A stretch of DNA of 59,283 nt from JAHEJX01 sp041605955 (GCA_041605955.1 JBFIXI010000017.1:1-59283), one strand, 5' to 3'. Positions 8,395-16,657 are shown, counted from the stretch's first letter. Translations and numbers: made by a program. The notes: generated from the sequence alone by a model not told the origin.

Positions 8395-9621
8395 ATGGGC
8401 CAAAAGATCCATCCATACGGCCTGCGGCTCGGTGTCGTCACCGACTGGAAGTCGCGCTGGTACTCCGAAAAGGACTACGCGTCCCAGGTCAACGAGGACG
8501 CAGCGATTCGTCGCTATCTGATAGGGGAGCTGAAGCGGGGTGCTATCTCGCGCATCGACATCGAGCGCATCGGCGACAAGAAGGTCCAGATCGACGTCCA
8601 TACCGCGCGGCCCGGCGTGGTCATCGGCCGCTCGGGCTCCGAGGCCGACCGCTTGCGGCGCGGTCTCGAGAAGCTGACGTCCCGTATCGTCAAGTTCAAC
8701 GTCATCGAGGTACAGAACGCCGAGCTCGATGCCACATTGCTGGCCCGCAGCGTGGCCGACCAGCTCGAAGGCCGGGTTTCGTTCCGCCGAGCCATGAAGC
8801 GGGCCGTCTCGACGGCTCTCAAGGCTGGAGCCGAGGGCGTACGCGTCCAAGCTTCGGGCCGCCTCGGCGGGGCCGATATGGGCCGCCGCGAGTGGTATCT
8901 CGAAGGTCGGGTCCCATTGCATACGCTGCGGGCCGACATCGACTTCGGTCAGGCGACCGCTCGCACCATGGTGGGCGCTATCGGAGTCAAGGTCTGGGTC
9001 TACAAAGGCGATGTCCTCCCGTCGCTCGCCAGCTCACGTGAGAAGATCGCCGCCGAGGCCCGGTTGGCCGCTGGAGGCCCGGCGCAGCGGCGCCGCTCCG
9101 CCAAATCCCGTGCCGAAGCTGCCGCCGGTGGCGCCGGCGGGCGCCGTCTCATCGAGGCGGGCGGGGGCAAGCGCATCGTCGAGGCCGGTGGCGGCAAGCG
9201 CCGCGAGGGTGGCCGCCGCCTCATCGAGGCTGGTGGCGGCAAGCGGGTCGACGCCACCGAGGCCATGGAGAGCTTCGCCGAAGAGGTCACTATCTCCGAA
9301 GAGGTCATCACCGAGACCGCACAGTCGGCTAGCCCGATGGAGGCGCCCCCGGTCGCCGAGGCCGCGGCGGTCGAGGAGAGCACCGAGGCGGCCGCCGCAG
9401 CCGAGGATGCCGCCGCCACCGAGTCGCCCGAGCAAGAGGCAGCAGCCGAGCCCGCCGCTGCGATCGAGCCACCCGAGCAGAAGGCAGCAGCCTCCGAGGT
9501 GGCGACTGCAGTCGAAGAGGCCGCCGCTGCCGAGGACGCCGCTGCCGAGGACGCCGCTCCGCAGGAAGCCCCGGCGGAGCAGCCTCCGGCCGCCGACGAG
9601 CCCAGTGACGAGGAGTCATAG
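8395..9621 (+). CDS. rpsC: 30S ribosomal protein S3 (uS3) with a 200-residue C-terminal extension
   Basis: The first ~210 residues are ordinary uS3: MGQKIHPYGLRLG, a type II KH domain with VVIGRSG, and the C-terminal domain with ASGRLGGADMGRREWYLEGRVPLHTL and GVKVWVYKGD. The ORF then continues to 408 residues, against roughly 210-280 for most bacteria. The extension begins with basic repeats (three copies of EAGGGKR, residues about 253-284) and ends in a long acidic Ala/Glu/Pro tail. GGAGG lies 12 bases before the ATG. uS3 lines the mRNA entry channel, so the tail would project from the solvent side near incoming mRNA. No frameshift is apparent, and the wobble-position GC bias continues through the tail, so it looks translated. 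Confidence 0.95.
   Translation: MGQKIHPYGLRLGVVTDWKSRWYSEKDYASQVNEDAAIRRYLIGELKRGAISRIDIERIGDKKVQIDVHTARPGVVIGRSGSEADRLRRGLEKLTSRIVKFNVIEVQNAELDATLLARSVADQLEGRVSFRRAMKRAVSTALKAGAEGVRVQASGRLGGADMGRREWYLEGRVPLHTLRADIDFGQATARTMVGAIGVKVWVYKGDVLPSLASSREKIAAEARLAAGGPAQRRRSAKSRAEAAAGGAGGRRLIEAGGGKRIVEAGGGKRREGGRRLIEAGGGKRVDATEAMESFAEEVTISEEVITETAQSASPMEAPPVAEAAAVEESTEAAAAAEDAAATESPEQEAAAEPAAAIEPPEQKAAASEVATAVEEAAAAEDAAAEDAAPQEAPAEQPPAADEPSDEES
9151..9246 (+). repeat. Short coding repeats (EAGGGKR) in rpsC
   Basis: Three imperfect copies of a unit encoding (I)EAGGGKR lie at about 9151-9174, 9175-9201 and 9220-9246. The copies differ at synonymous positions, so they are not recent slippage products and the amino-acid pattern may be under selection. 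Confidence 0.65.
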
Positions 9622-9624
9622 GCC

Positions 9625-10038
9625 ATGCTGATGCCGAAGCGGACCAAATACCGCAAAACGCACAAAGGTCGCATGACCGGGAAGGCCCAGCGTGGCGCCC
9701 GGGTGGCGTTCGGGGAATACGGGCTGCAGGCCCAGGAGCCCGGATGGATCACTGCCCGCCAGATCGAGTCGGCTCGTATCGCCATGACTCGGGCCATCAA
9801 GCGTGGCGGGAAGGTGTGGATCACGATCTTCCCGGACAAGCCGATCACCGAGAAGCCGGCCGAGACCCGCATGGGGTCGGGCAAGGGCAACCCGGAGTAT
9901 TGGGTGGCCGTGGTGAAGCCGGGCAGGGTGATGTTCGAGATGTCCGGCGTGGACGAGGATCTGGCCCGCGAGGCGATGCGTCGCGCCAGCCACAAGCTGC
10001 CCGTCAAGACCAAGTTCGTGAAGAGGGATGAGGGATGA
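9625..10038 (+). CDS. rplP: 50S ribosomal protein L16 (uL16)
   Basis: This protein of 137 residues has MPKRTKYRKTHKGRMTGKA, GLQAQEPGWITARQIESAR and RMGSGKGNPEYWVAVVKPGRVMFE. It contacts A-site tRNA in the 50S subunit. The start could be ATG 9625 or the in-frame ATG at 9631 (MPKRTKY, the usual family start). It overlaps rpmC by ATGA. Confidence 0.96.
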   Translation: MLMPKRTKYRKTHKGRMTGKAQRGARVAFGEYGLQAQEPGWITARQIESARIAMTRAIKRGGKVWITIFPDKPITEKPAETRMGSGKGNPEYWVAVVKPGRVMFEMSGVDEDLAREAMRRASHKLPVKTKFVKRDEG

Positions 10039-10259
10039 AGGCGATCGAATTGCGCCGCTTCTCGTACCAGGAGCTTGGTGAGAAGCTCGATGAAGCCAAG
10101 GAAGAGCTGTTCAACCTGCGCTTCCAGCTGGCTACCAATCAGCTCGACAACACGACGCGGCTGCGAGAGGTGCGACGCGAGATTGCCCGTATAAGCACGG
10201 TGCGCCGTGAGCAGGAGCTGGAGGCCTACTACCGAGAGCAAGTTGAGGACCAGTCATGA
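10035..10259 (+). CDS. rpmC: 50S ribosomal protein L29 (uL29)
   Basis: This small helical protein of 74 residues contains LREVRREIARI and the leading FSYQELGEKLDEAKEELFNLRFQLATNQLDN. It lies at the exit tunnel near uL23. Both its start and stop lie in ATGA overlaps with rplP and rpsQ. Confidence 0.95.
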   Translation: MKAIELRRFSYQELGEKLDEAKEELFNLRFQLATNQLDNTTRLREVRREIARISTVRREQELEAYYREQVEDQS

Positions 10260-10516
10260 CGACGGATAGGGCGGCTCGCAAGATGCGCGTCGGTGTCGTG
10301 GTCTCGGATGCCCGCGACAAGACGGTCACGGTAGAGGTCGTCGACACGACCCGGCACCCGCGGTACGACAAGACGGTGCCGCGACGCAAGAAGTTCCACG
10401 CTCACGATGAGGCCAACGACGCCCGCATGGGCGACACGGTGCGCATCGTCGAGACGCGTCCCCTGTCCAAGTCGAAGCGGTGGCGAGTCTCGGAAGTGAT
10501 CGAGAGGGCGCGATGA
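10256..10516 (+). CDS. rpsQ: 30S ribosomal protein S17 (uS17)
   Basis: This OB-fold protein of 86 residues has KMRVGVVVSDARDKTVTVEV, HPRYDKTVPRRKKFHAHDE and GDTVRIVETRPLSKSKRWRV, and is of normal length. It binds 16S rRNA helices early in assembly. ATGA overlaps link it to rpmC and rplN. Confidence 0.96.
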   Translation: MTTDRAARKMRVGVVVSDARDKTVTVEVVDTTRHPRYDKTVPRRKKFHAHDEANDARMGDTVRIVETRPLSKSKRWRVSEVIERAR

Positions 10517-10881
10517 TCCAGCAAGAGTCTCGCCTCCGGGTGGCGGACAACTCGGGAGCACGGGAAGTGCTGTGCATCCGGGTCTTGGGTGGATCCGGGC
10601 GGCGCTACGCGTCGCTGGGAGACGTCATCGTCGCCACCGTCAAAGACGCCAACCCGGGCGGGGCCGTCAAGAAGGGCGAAGTCGTCAAGGCAGTCGTGGT
10701 GCGGACCCGCAAGGAGAACCGGCGCAACGACGGCTCCTACATCCGGTTCGACGACAACGCGTGCGTGCTGATCAACGAGCAGCAGCAGCCCCGCGGCACG
10801 CGCATCTTCGGTCCGGTAGGCCGGGAGCTGCGCGACAAGAAGTTCATGCGCATCGTCTCATTGGCTCCGGAGGTGCTGTGA
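10513..10881 (+). CDS. rplN: 50S ribosomal protein L14 (uL14)
   Basis: This protein of 122 residues, exactly the canonical length, starts MIQQESRLRVADNSGAREV and contains RRNDGSYIRFDDNACVLIN and GTRIFGPVGRELRDKKFMRI. It forms an intersubunit bridge. The start at 10513 is set by the ATGA overlap with rpsQ. The stop shares its last base with the rplX ATG (TGATG). Confidence 0.97.
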   Translation: MIQQESRLRVADNSGAREVLCIRVLGGSGRRYASLGDVIVATVKDANPGGAVKKGEVVKAVVVRTRKENRRNDGSYIRFDDNACVLINEQQQPRGTRIFGPVGRELRDKKFMRIVSLAPEVL

Positions 10882-11186
10882 TGAAGCTGAAGGTTGGAGA
10901 CACCGTGCAGGTCATGGCCGGCAAGGACAAGGGAACCGAGTCGAAGATTGCCCGGGTGCTCACTAAGGAGAACCAGGTCATCGTCGAGGGAGTCGCCACC
11001 GCCAAACGGCACCAGCGACCCCAGGGTCAGACGATGCAGGGTGGGATCATCGACAAGGACATGCCCATCGACGCCAGCAACGTGATGATCGTGTGCCCCG
11101 AATGCGGACCAACTCGTATCGGCGCTCGTTTCGACGCCGAAGGTCGCAAATACCGCGTGTGCCGCAAGTGTGGGGGTGATCTCTGA
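10881..11186 (+). CDS. rplX: 50S ribosomal protein L24 (uL24)
   Basis: This protein of 101 residues has the KOW motif KVGDTVQVMAGKDKGTESKI and a C-terminal four-cysteine knuckle (CPEC, then CRKC), probably binding zinc. It is an assembly initiator of the 50S subunit. The ATG at 10881 overlaps the rplN stop by one base; longer frames upstream are antiphase readings of rplN. Confidence 0.95.
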   Translation: MKLKVGDTVQVMAGKDKGTESKIARVLTKENQVIVEGVATAKRHQRPQGQTMQGGIIDKDMPIDASNVMIVCPECGPTRIGARFDAEGRKYRVCRKCGGDL

Positions 11187-11758
11187 TGCCGCCCGCTGCG
11201 ACGCTCGCCCCGCGCTTCAAAGCCATGTACGACGATCAGTACCGCGACGAGCTGCAGCGCGAGCTCGGCCTCAGCAACGTGATGGAGGTGCCCCGCTTGG
11301 AGAAGATCGTTGTCAACATGGGAGTTGGCGACGTGACCCAGGACGGCAAGCTCATTGACGCAGCCATGGAGGATCTGCGGGTGATCACCGGACAGCAGCC
11401 GCGGCTGAATCGCGCCCGGAAGTCCATCGCCAATTTCAAGCTGCGGGAAGGCATGCCGATCGGGGCCCATGTGACGCTGCGCGGGGCTCGGATGTGGGAG
11501 TTCTTCGACCGGCTGGTAACCCTGGCGATTCCACGCATCCGAGACTTCCGCGGCCTGAACCCGAAGGGCTTCGACGGCCGCGGCAACTACACATTCGGGG
11601 TTACCGAGCAGCTCGTCTTCCCCGAAATCGATTATGACAAGGTGGTCAAAGTGCGGGGCATGGACATCACATTCGTGACCACAGCCCGAACTGACGCGGA
11701 GGGCAGGGCGCTGCTCGCCAAGTTCGGGTTCCCGTTCCGGCAACAGGCAGGTGTTTAG
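11186..11758 (+). CDS. rplE: 50S ribosomal protein L5 (uL5)
   Basis: This protein of 190 residues, slightly longer than the usual ~180 at its N-terminus, has VPRLEKIVVNMGVGD, RKSIANFKLREGMPIGAHVTLRG, DRLVTLAIPRIRDFRG and FPEIDYDKV. It binds 5S rRNA in the central protuberance. TGATG-type overlaps join it to rplX and rpsN. Confidence 0.96.
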   Translation: MPPAATLAPRFKAMYDDQYRDELQRELGLSNVMEVPRLEKIVVNMGVGDVTQDGKLIDAAMEDLRVITGQQPRLNRARKSIANFKLREGMPIGAHVTLRGARMWEFFDRLVTLAIPRIRDFRGLNPKGFDGRGNYTFGVTEQLVFPEIDYDKVVKVRGMDITFVTTARTDAEGRALLAKFGFPFRQQAGV

Positions 11759-12063
11759 TGGCGAAGAAGTCGAAGATTGCGAAGAACCAGCAGCGCGCCG
11801 TTTTGGTGGAACGTTACGCCGAAAAACGCGCCGAGCTGATCAAGGTCATCAAGGACCCTGACGCCAACTACGACGCCAAGCGAGAGGCGTATGCCAAGCT
11901 CGCCAAGCTGCCGCGCGACTCGAGTCCCACCCGCTACCGCAATCGATGTGGAGTGAGTGGCCGGCCCCGGGGATACTTCCGCAAGTTCGGGATGTCTCGC
12001 CTGGCGTTGCGCGAGCTCGCCCACAACGGCGAGCTGCCCGGAATCAGAAAGAGCTCTTGGTAA
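11758..12063 (+). CDS. rpsN: 30S ribosomal protein S14, long zinc-free type (uS14)
   Basis: This is the ~101-residue C-minus form: MAKKSKIAKNQQR, a helical insert, then RNRCGVSGRPRGYFRKFGMSRLALRELAHNGELPGI. Only one cysteine is present, so no zinc knuckle. The start is GTG 11758, sharing a base with the rplE stop. Short zinc-type S14 is common in spc operons of Gram-positive lineages, so the long form is a useful taxonomic marker. Confidence 0.95.
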   Translation: MAKKSKIAKNQQRAVLVERYAEKRAELIKVIKDPDANYDAKREAYAKLAKLPRDSSPTRYRNRCGVSGRPRGYFRKFGMSRLALRELAHNGELPGIRKSSW

Positions 12064-12458
12064 TGCACACCGATCCCATCGCCGACATGCTCACCCGGAT
12101 TCGCAACGCCAACCAGGCGTTACATCCCGAGGCTGTGATGCCTTCTTCGAAGCTGAAGGAGCAGATCGCCAAGATCCTCGCAGAGGAGGGTTTTGTCGAC
12201 AGCTATCAAGTCGCTGAAGCCCGGGTAGGTAAGGCCCTGACTGTGCGGTTGCGGTACCGCGACGGTCGCGACCGCGTCCTCAACGGAATCCGGCGGGTCT
12301 CGAAGCCCGGCCGGCGCGTCTACAAGGGCGCCCAGGAGATGCCGCGCGTCGCCGGCGGCATCGGCGTTTCGATCGTGTCGACGTCCGAGGGCGTGTTCAC
12401 CGATCGGGAGGCACGGCGGCGCAACATCGGCGGCGAAGTGCTGTGTGAGGTCTGGTAG
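12063..12458 (+). CDS. rpsH: 30S ribosomal protein S8 (uS8)
   Basis: This protein of 131 residues starts MHTDPIADMLTRIRNANQA and ends with the signature ISTSEGV-like region (VSTSEGVFTDREARRRNIGGEVLCEVW). S8 binds 16S helix 21 and in E. coli also represses the spc operon. The start at 12063 shares a base with the rpsN stop. Confidence 0.96.
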   Translation: MHTDPIADMLTRIRNANQALHPEAVMPSSKLKEQIAKILAEEGFVDSYQVAEARVGKALTVRLRYRDGRDRVLNGIRRVSKPGRRVYKGAQEMPRVAGGIGVSIVSTSEGVFTDREARRRNIGGEVLCEVW

Positions 12459-12461
12459 GCG

Positions 12462-13001
12462 ATGAGTCGAGTAGGCAACGTTCCAATCGAGCTGCCCAGC
12501 GGTGTCGAGGTCGCGGTCAAGGATCGCCACGTGGAGGTCAAGGGCCCCAAGGGCACGCTGGGACGCACGTTCGATGAGCGGGTGACAGTCACGGTCGCAG
12601 ACGGAGTCGTCACCGTGACCCGGCTGGACGACGAGCGCGAGTCGCGGGCGCTCCACGGGCTCAGCAGAGCGCTGCTCGCCAACATGGTGCACGGCGTGTC
12701 GACCGGGTACTCCAAAGAGCTCCAGGCGGTCGGCGTGGGGTACCGGGCGGCGCTGCGGGGAAAGACCCTGGAGCTTCAGGTCGGGTTCTCCCACCCCGTG
12801 AACGTCGACGCTCCCGAGGGGATCGATTTCGAGGTGCCGGAGCCCACCCGGATTATCGTCAGCGGCATCGACAATCAGCTCGTCGGTCAGGTGGCCGCGG
12901 ACATCCGCAAGATTCGGCCGCCGGAGCCCTACAAGGGCAAGGGGCTGCGCTATTCCGACGAGTACGTCCGTCGCAAGGCAGGCAAGGCAGGCATAAGCTG
13001 A
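12462..13001 (+). CDS. rplF: 50S ribosomal protein L6 (uL6)
   Basis: This protein of 179 residues is a tandem of two similar domains, with MSRVGNVPIELPSGVEV at the start and the C-terminal signature PEPYKGKGLRYSDEYVRRKAGKAG. It lies near the factor-binding site of the 50S subunit. It shares its last base with the rplR ATG. Confidence 0.96.
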   Translation: MSRVGNVPIELPSGVEVAVKDRHVEVKGPKGTLGRTFDERVTVTVADGVVTVTRLDDERESRALHGLSRALLANMVHGVSTGYSKELQAVGVGYRAALRGKTLELQVGFSHPVNVDAPEGIDFEVPEPTRIIVSGIDNQLVGQVAADIRKIRPPEPYKGKGLRYSDEYVRRKAGKAGIS

Positions 13002-13354
13002 TGAGAGGTTCACGTACCGAAGCCCGGCGCCGGCGCCATTTCCGCGTCCGCAAGAAGCTTCATGGCACGGCAGGCCGTCCCCGCCTCGCCGTGTACCGGA
13101 GCAACCGCCACATCTATGTGCAACTCATCGACGATGGCGCCGGAGAGACGCTGGCCGCAGCCTCGACACGCGAGAAGCCGTTCGGCGGCAAGACGCTCAC
13201 GGTGGATACGGCGGCCGAGGTCGGCAAGCTCATCGGAGCCCGCGCCAAGGATGCGGGGATCACCGAGGTGGTCTTCGATCGCGGCGGGTACCCGTACCAC
13301 GGCCGGATCAAGGCCCTGGCGGAGGCGGCCCGCGAAGAGGGCCTCGAGTTCTAG
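13001..13354 (+). CDS. rplR: 50S ribosomal protein L18 (uL18)
   Basis: This protein of 117 residues has RRRRHFRVRKKLHGTAGRPRL, VYRSNRHIYVQLIDD and VVFDRGGYPYHGRIKALAEAAREEGLEF. It binds 5S rRNA together with uL5. A 28-base gap with AGGAGA separates it from rpsE. Confidence 0.96.
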   Translation: MRGSRTEARRRRHFRVRKKLHGTAGRPRLAVYRSNRHIYVQLIDDGAGETLAAASTREKPFGGKTLTVDTAAEVGKLIGARAKDAGITEVVFDRGGYPYHGRIKALAEAAREEGLEF

Positions 13355-13382
13355 TCCGGCGCGACCACAGGAGAGCAGCACG

Positions 13383-13970
13383 GTGACACACCGCAATCGA
13401 AGCGATAGACAACGGGGCGACCGCGGCGAGCCGCCCGAGTTCGACGAGCGCGTGATCGCGGTCAATCGCGTCGCCAAAGTCGTCAAAGGCGGCCGCAGGT
13501 TCTCCTTCACCGCGCTGGTCACGGTGGGCAACGGGAAAGGCAAGGTCGGCATCGGCTACGGCAAGGCCAAGGAGGTTCCCGCTGCGATTCAGAAAGGCAT
13601 GGAGGAAGCCCGCAAGTCGATGAAGTTCGTCCCGATGGCGGGCTCGACGATCATCCACGAGATCGTGGGAGAGCAAGGGGCCTCCAAGGTGCTGCTCAAG
13701 CCGGCGGCTCCCGGTACCGGGGTCATCGCCGGTGGAGCAGTGCGCCAGATCCTCGAAGCGGCGGGCATCCGGGACGTCCTGGCCAAGTCATTCGGCTCGC
13801 CGACCCACGTCAACGTGGCCAAGGCGACGATGAACGCCCTGATGGGCCAGATGCGGCCCGATGAGATCGCCAAGGCACGTGGCAGGAAGGCTGAAGAGAT
13901 CTTCCCGCCGGCGATGCTGGCGGCGTACCGGTCGACCGAGCTGATGCGAACCGAGGTCGGGAAGAGGTAG
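13383..13970 (+). CDS. rpsE: 30S ribosomal protein S5 (uS5)
   Basis: This protein of 195 residues has a double-stranded RNA-binding-like domain (VNRVAKVVKGGRRFSFTALVTVGNGKGKVGIGYGKAKEV) and the C-terminal GSPTHVNVAKATMNAL. It lies at the mRNA entry and is the site of ram and spectinomycin-resistance changes. The GTG at 13383 is chosen because AGGAGA lies 13 bases upstream and the preceding open frame overlaps rplR. Confidence 0.96.
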   Translation: MTHRNRSDRQRGDRGEPPEFDERVIAVNRVAKVVKGGRRFSFTALVTVGNGKGKVGIGYGKAKEVPAAIQKGMEEARKSMKFVPMAGSTIIHEIVGEQGASKVLLKPAAPGTGVIAGGAVRQILEAAGIRDVLAKSFGSPTHVNVAKATMNALMGQMRPDEIAKARGRKAEEIFPPAMLAAYRSTELMRTEVGKR

Positions 13971-13973
13971 CCG

Positions 13974-14162
13974 ATGGCGAGCAAGAATCTCAAGATCACG
14001 CTCGTCAAGAGCACTATCGGTGAGAAGCCGAAGACCCGGGCAACTGTGGAGAGCCTCGGGCTACGCAAGATCCGGCAAAGCGTCGAGCGGCCGGACTCAC
14101 CCTCGTTGCGCGGCATGGTCTTTCGTGCCAAGCACCTGTTGGAAGTCGAAGAAGTCGAATGA
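13974..14162 (+). CDS. rpmD: 50S ribosomal protein L30 (uL30)
   Basis: This small protein of 62 residues has LKITLVKSTIGEKPKTRATVESLGLRKI and MVFRAKHLLEVEEV, and is of normal length. It overlaps rplO by ATGA. Confidence 0.95.
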   Translation: MASKNLKITLVKSTIGEKPKTRATVESLGLRKIRQSVERPDSPSLRGMVFRAKHLLEVEEVE

Positions 14163-14599
14163 AGCTACATCATCTCAAGCCAGCTGAAGGCTCGAAGAGC
14201 CGCAAGATCCGCGTCGGTCGCGGTGAGAGCGGGCGGCGGGGCAAGACCGCCGGCCGAGGAACCAAGGGCCAGAAGGCTCGCGGCAAAGTCCGTCCCGGGT
14301 TCGAGGGCGGCCAGATGCCGCTGCAGCGGCGTACCCCGAAACTGAAGGGGTTCAAGAACCGCAACAAGCAGTACTTCGCCTTGATCAACGTCGAGAAGCT
14401 GGCAACCCACTTCGATGCGGGAGACACCATCGATCCGGACATCTTGCGGCGACGCGGGTTGGTGAAAAAGCGCGGCGACGTGAAAGTCCTCGGGGAGGGT
14501 GATCTCGCGGTCGCGCTCAACGTGCACGCCCATGCCTTCAGTCTGGGGGCAGTCGAGAAGATCAAGGCCGCCGGCGGCACCGTTCACGTAGTGGAGTAG
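14159..14599 (+). CDS. rplO: 50S ribosomal protein L15 (uL15)
   Basis: This protein of 146 residues has the glycine- and arginine-rich N-terminal extension (GRGESGRRGKTAGRGTKGQKARG), GFEGGQMPLQRRTPKLKGF and a C-terminal domain ending KIKAAGGTVHVVE. It is a late-assembly 50S protein, followed by a 76-base gap before secY. Confidence 0.96.
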   Translation: MKLHHLKPAEGSKSRKIRVGRGESGRRGKTAGRGTKGQKARGKVRPGFEGGQMPLQRRTPKLKGFKNRNKQYFALINVEKLATHFDAGDTIDPDILRRRGLVKKRGDVKVLGEGDLAVALNVHAHAFSLGAVEKIKAAGGTVHVVE

Positions 14600-14675
14600 G
14601 CATTTGGCGTTGGTACCACAGGCAAGTCACTACGCTGCTGGCATCACCCGCCACCGGATGAGGGGTTGAACGCGC

Positions 14676-15986
14676 ATGCTGTCCGTGTTCCGCAACATGT
14701 TCCGCATCAAGGATCTGCGCAACAAGATCCTGTTCACTCTGTTCATCTTCGCCGTCTATCGCTTCGGTACCGCCATCCCGGTGCCTGGGGTGGACCTCGA
14801 TCGGGTGCAGGACTTCGCCAACAGCCAGGAGCAAGGCGGCTTCGTCGGCATCCTCAACCTGTTCTCGGGCGGGGCGCTCGAGCAGATGTCCGTGTTCGCC
14901 TTGGGGATCATGCCCTACATCACGGCGTCGATCATCATGCAGCTGCTGGCGGTGGTGATTCCCCGTCTGCAGTCGCTCCAGGACGAGGGTGAGACGGGCC
15001 GCAAGGTCATCACCCAGTGGACCCGGTACTTGACGGTGGGCCTCGCCCTCCTGCAGTCGACGGGCTTCACCTTCCTGTTCCACAGTGGGAACTTCACCGG
15101 CGGGATCGATCTGATCCCGAACTACACGACGCAGCGGGTGCTCATCATCGTGCTCACGATGACTGCAGGCACGGCCATGATCATGTGGCTCGGGGAGTTG
15201 ATCACGCAGCGCGGCATCGGTAACGGTATGTCGCTGATCATCTTCATCAGCATCGTGTCCCAGTTGCCCTCTCAGCTCGGCATCCTCTGGGCCAACTCCT
15301 CCGCGTTCCAGTTCTGGTTCGTGGTGGCCGTCATGGTTGCGCTGACCGTGGGCATCATCTTCGTGGACCAGGGCCAGCGCCGGATCCCGATCCAGTTCTC
15401 GCGGCGGGTGCGGGGCCGTAAGGTGCTCGGCGGGCAGTCGACCTACATCCCGCTCAAGGTCAACATGGCAGGCGTGATCCCGGTGATCTTCGCCACCTCG
15501 ATCATGTACTTCCCGGTGTTGGTTTCGTCGTCGCTTCCATCGAGCGGCTGGGGCGCCTCGGTGCGTCGCTTCATCGATGAGAACCTGTTGACGACCGGCA
15601 GCAGCGGGGCGTTCTCGCCCAGCCTGATCTACATCCTGGTGCTGGGTTTGCTGGTCGTCTTCTTCACATACTTCTACACGGCCATCCAGTTCGATCCGGA
15701 GCGCCAAGCCGAGACGATCCAGCGCCAAGGTGGGTTCATTCCGGGTATCCGCCCCGGCCGGGCGACCGTACGCCATCTCGAGCACGTCCTCAGCCGGATA
15801 ACGCTGCCGGGCTCGCTCTACTTGGCTCTGGTGGCGGTGCTGCCATCGATCATCGGCTGGTTCTGGAACATCCCGGTCGGGCTCTCCGGCGTGTCGATAC
15901 TGATCGTGGCCGGAGTGGCTCTCGAGACAATGAAGCAGATCGAGAGCCAGCTGATGATGAGGAACTACGAAGGTTTCCTCAGCTAG
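14676..15986 (+). CDS. secY: Protein translocase channel subunit SecY
   Basis: This integral membrane protein of 436 residues has about ten hydrophobic segments. Signatures are FRIKDLRNKILFTLFIFAVYRFGTAIPVPGV at the start, LGIMPYITASIIMQLL, GIGNGMSLIIF, and the cytosolic loop RRIPIQFSRRVRG followed by YIPLKVNMAGVIPVIFA. It forms the SecYEG channel. GAGGGG lies about ten bases before the ATG. The 76-base gap after rplO contains TACGCT at about 14634 and may hold an internal promoter, but no convincing -35 is seen. Confidence 0.97.
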   Translation: MLSVFRNMFRIKDLRNKILFTLFIFAVYRFGTAIPVPGVDLDRVQDFANSQEQGGFVGILNLFSGGALEQMSVFALGIMPYITASIIMQLLAVVIPRLQSLQDEGETGRKVITQWTRYLTVGLALLQSTGFTFLFHSGNFTGGIDLIPNYTTQRVLIIVLTMTAGTAMIMWLGELITQRGIGNGMSLIIFISIVSQLPSQLGILWANSSAFQFWFVVAVMVALTVGIIFVDQGQRRIPIQFSRRVRGRKVLGGQSTYIPLKVNMAGVIPVIFATSIMYFPVLVSSSLPSSGWGASVRRFIDENLLTTGSSGAFSPSLIYILVLGLLVVFFTYFYTAIQFDPERQAETIQRQGGFIPGIRPGRATVRHLEHVLSRITLPGSLYLALVAVLPSIIGWFWNIPVGLSGVSILIVAGVALETMKQIESQLMMRNYEGFLS

Positions 15987-16025
15987 TCGAGGCAACCTCC
16001 ATCACGTATTGGTCAATGGGTATTC

Positions 16026-16044
16026 GGCACCTGACCTAGGTGCC
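16026..16044 (+). promoter_or_regulatory. Inverted repeat between secY and adk
   Basis: GGCACCT (16026-16032) and AGGTGCC (16038-16044) form a perfect 7-bp stem with a 5-base loop, 19 bases before the adk GTG. It lacks a T tract. It could moderate readthrough or stabilise an RNA end. Confidence 0.4.
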
Positions 16045-16062
16045 AGCACACTGAGGTGTTTC

Positions 16063-16632
16063 GTGGGTAGACGACTTTTGTTCTTGGGCCCCCCCGGGGC
16101 CGGCAAGGGGACGCAAGCGGCCATGCTGGCCAAGGCCATCGGGGTGCCTCACATCTCCACCGGGGCCATGCTGCGCGACAACGTCGAGCAGGGCACCGAG
16201 CTGGGCCGGCAGGCCCAGGAGATCATGGCAGCCGGGGATCTGGTTCCCGACGAGCTGGTGGTGGCCATGGTGAAGGATCGTCTTGGCCGGGAGGACGCCG
16301 CGTGCGGCTTCCTGCTGGACGGCTTCCCCCGCAACGTCGCCCAGGCGCAAGCGCTCGATGCGGCCGTCGGCGCCGGGGCCCTGGAGCTGGCGGTGCTGGT
16401 CGAGGCGGACGAGGAGGAGCTGGTGCAGCGGCTGCTGCAACGAGCCGAGGAAGAGGGCCGCGCCGACGACAACGAGGACACGATCCGCAACCGGCAGAAG
16501 GTGTACCGGGACGAAACCGAGCCGCTCGTTGGTTATTACCCTGAGAACGGTGTCGCGGTGTTGCCTGTCGACGGCATGGGAACGATCGACGAGGTCTTCG
16601 CCCGAATCGTGATGGCCCTGGCAACCAACTGA
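16063..16632 (+). CDS. adk: Adenylate kinase, short-lid type
   Basis: This protein of 189 residues catalyses ATP + AMP = 2 ADP. It shows the P-loop GPPGAGKGTQ near residue 8, HISTGAMLRDN, GFLLDGFPRN and RADDNEDTIRNRQKVYRDETEPLVGYY. The lid insert is absent (short form), so there are no zinc-binding cysteines. The GTG at 16063 is preferred over the frame opening at 16009 because MGRRLLFLGPPG matches family starts and TGAGG lies about seven bases upstream. Confidence 0.95.
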   Translation: MGRRLLFLGPPGAGKGTQAAMLAKAIGVPHISTGAMLRDNVEQGTELGRQAQEIMAAGDLVPDELVVAMVKDRLGREDAACGFLLDGFPRNVAQAQALDAAVGAGALELAVLVEADEEELVQRLLQRAEEEGRADDNEDTIRNRQKVYRDETEPLVGYYPENGVAVLPVDGMGTIDEVFARIVMALATN

Positions 16633-16657
16633 CCGCAACGAACTGAATCCAGAACAC

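Noticed and set aside
9000..10241. 413-codon minus-strand Ala/Ser-rich ORF opposite rpsC and rplP
   Set aside because: It mirrors the Ala/Glu low-complexity tail of rpsC; the sense strand encodes known ribosomal proteins throughout.
14602..14640. Internal promoter before secY (TTGGCG ... TACGCT)
   Set aside because: Spacing is 21 bases from TTGGCG or 15 from TTGGTA, neither convincing.
14562..15995. 477-codon minus-strand ORF opposite secY
   Set aside because: Antisense reading of a certain gene; composition is His/Arg/Asp/Glu-rich as expected from reversed high-GC codons, and no motif is present.
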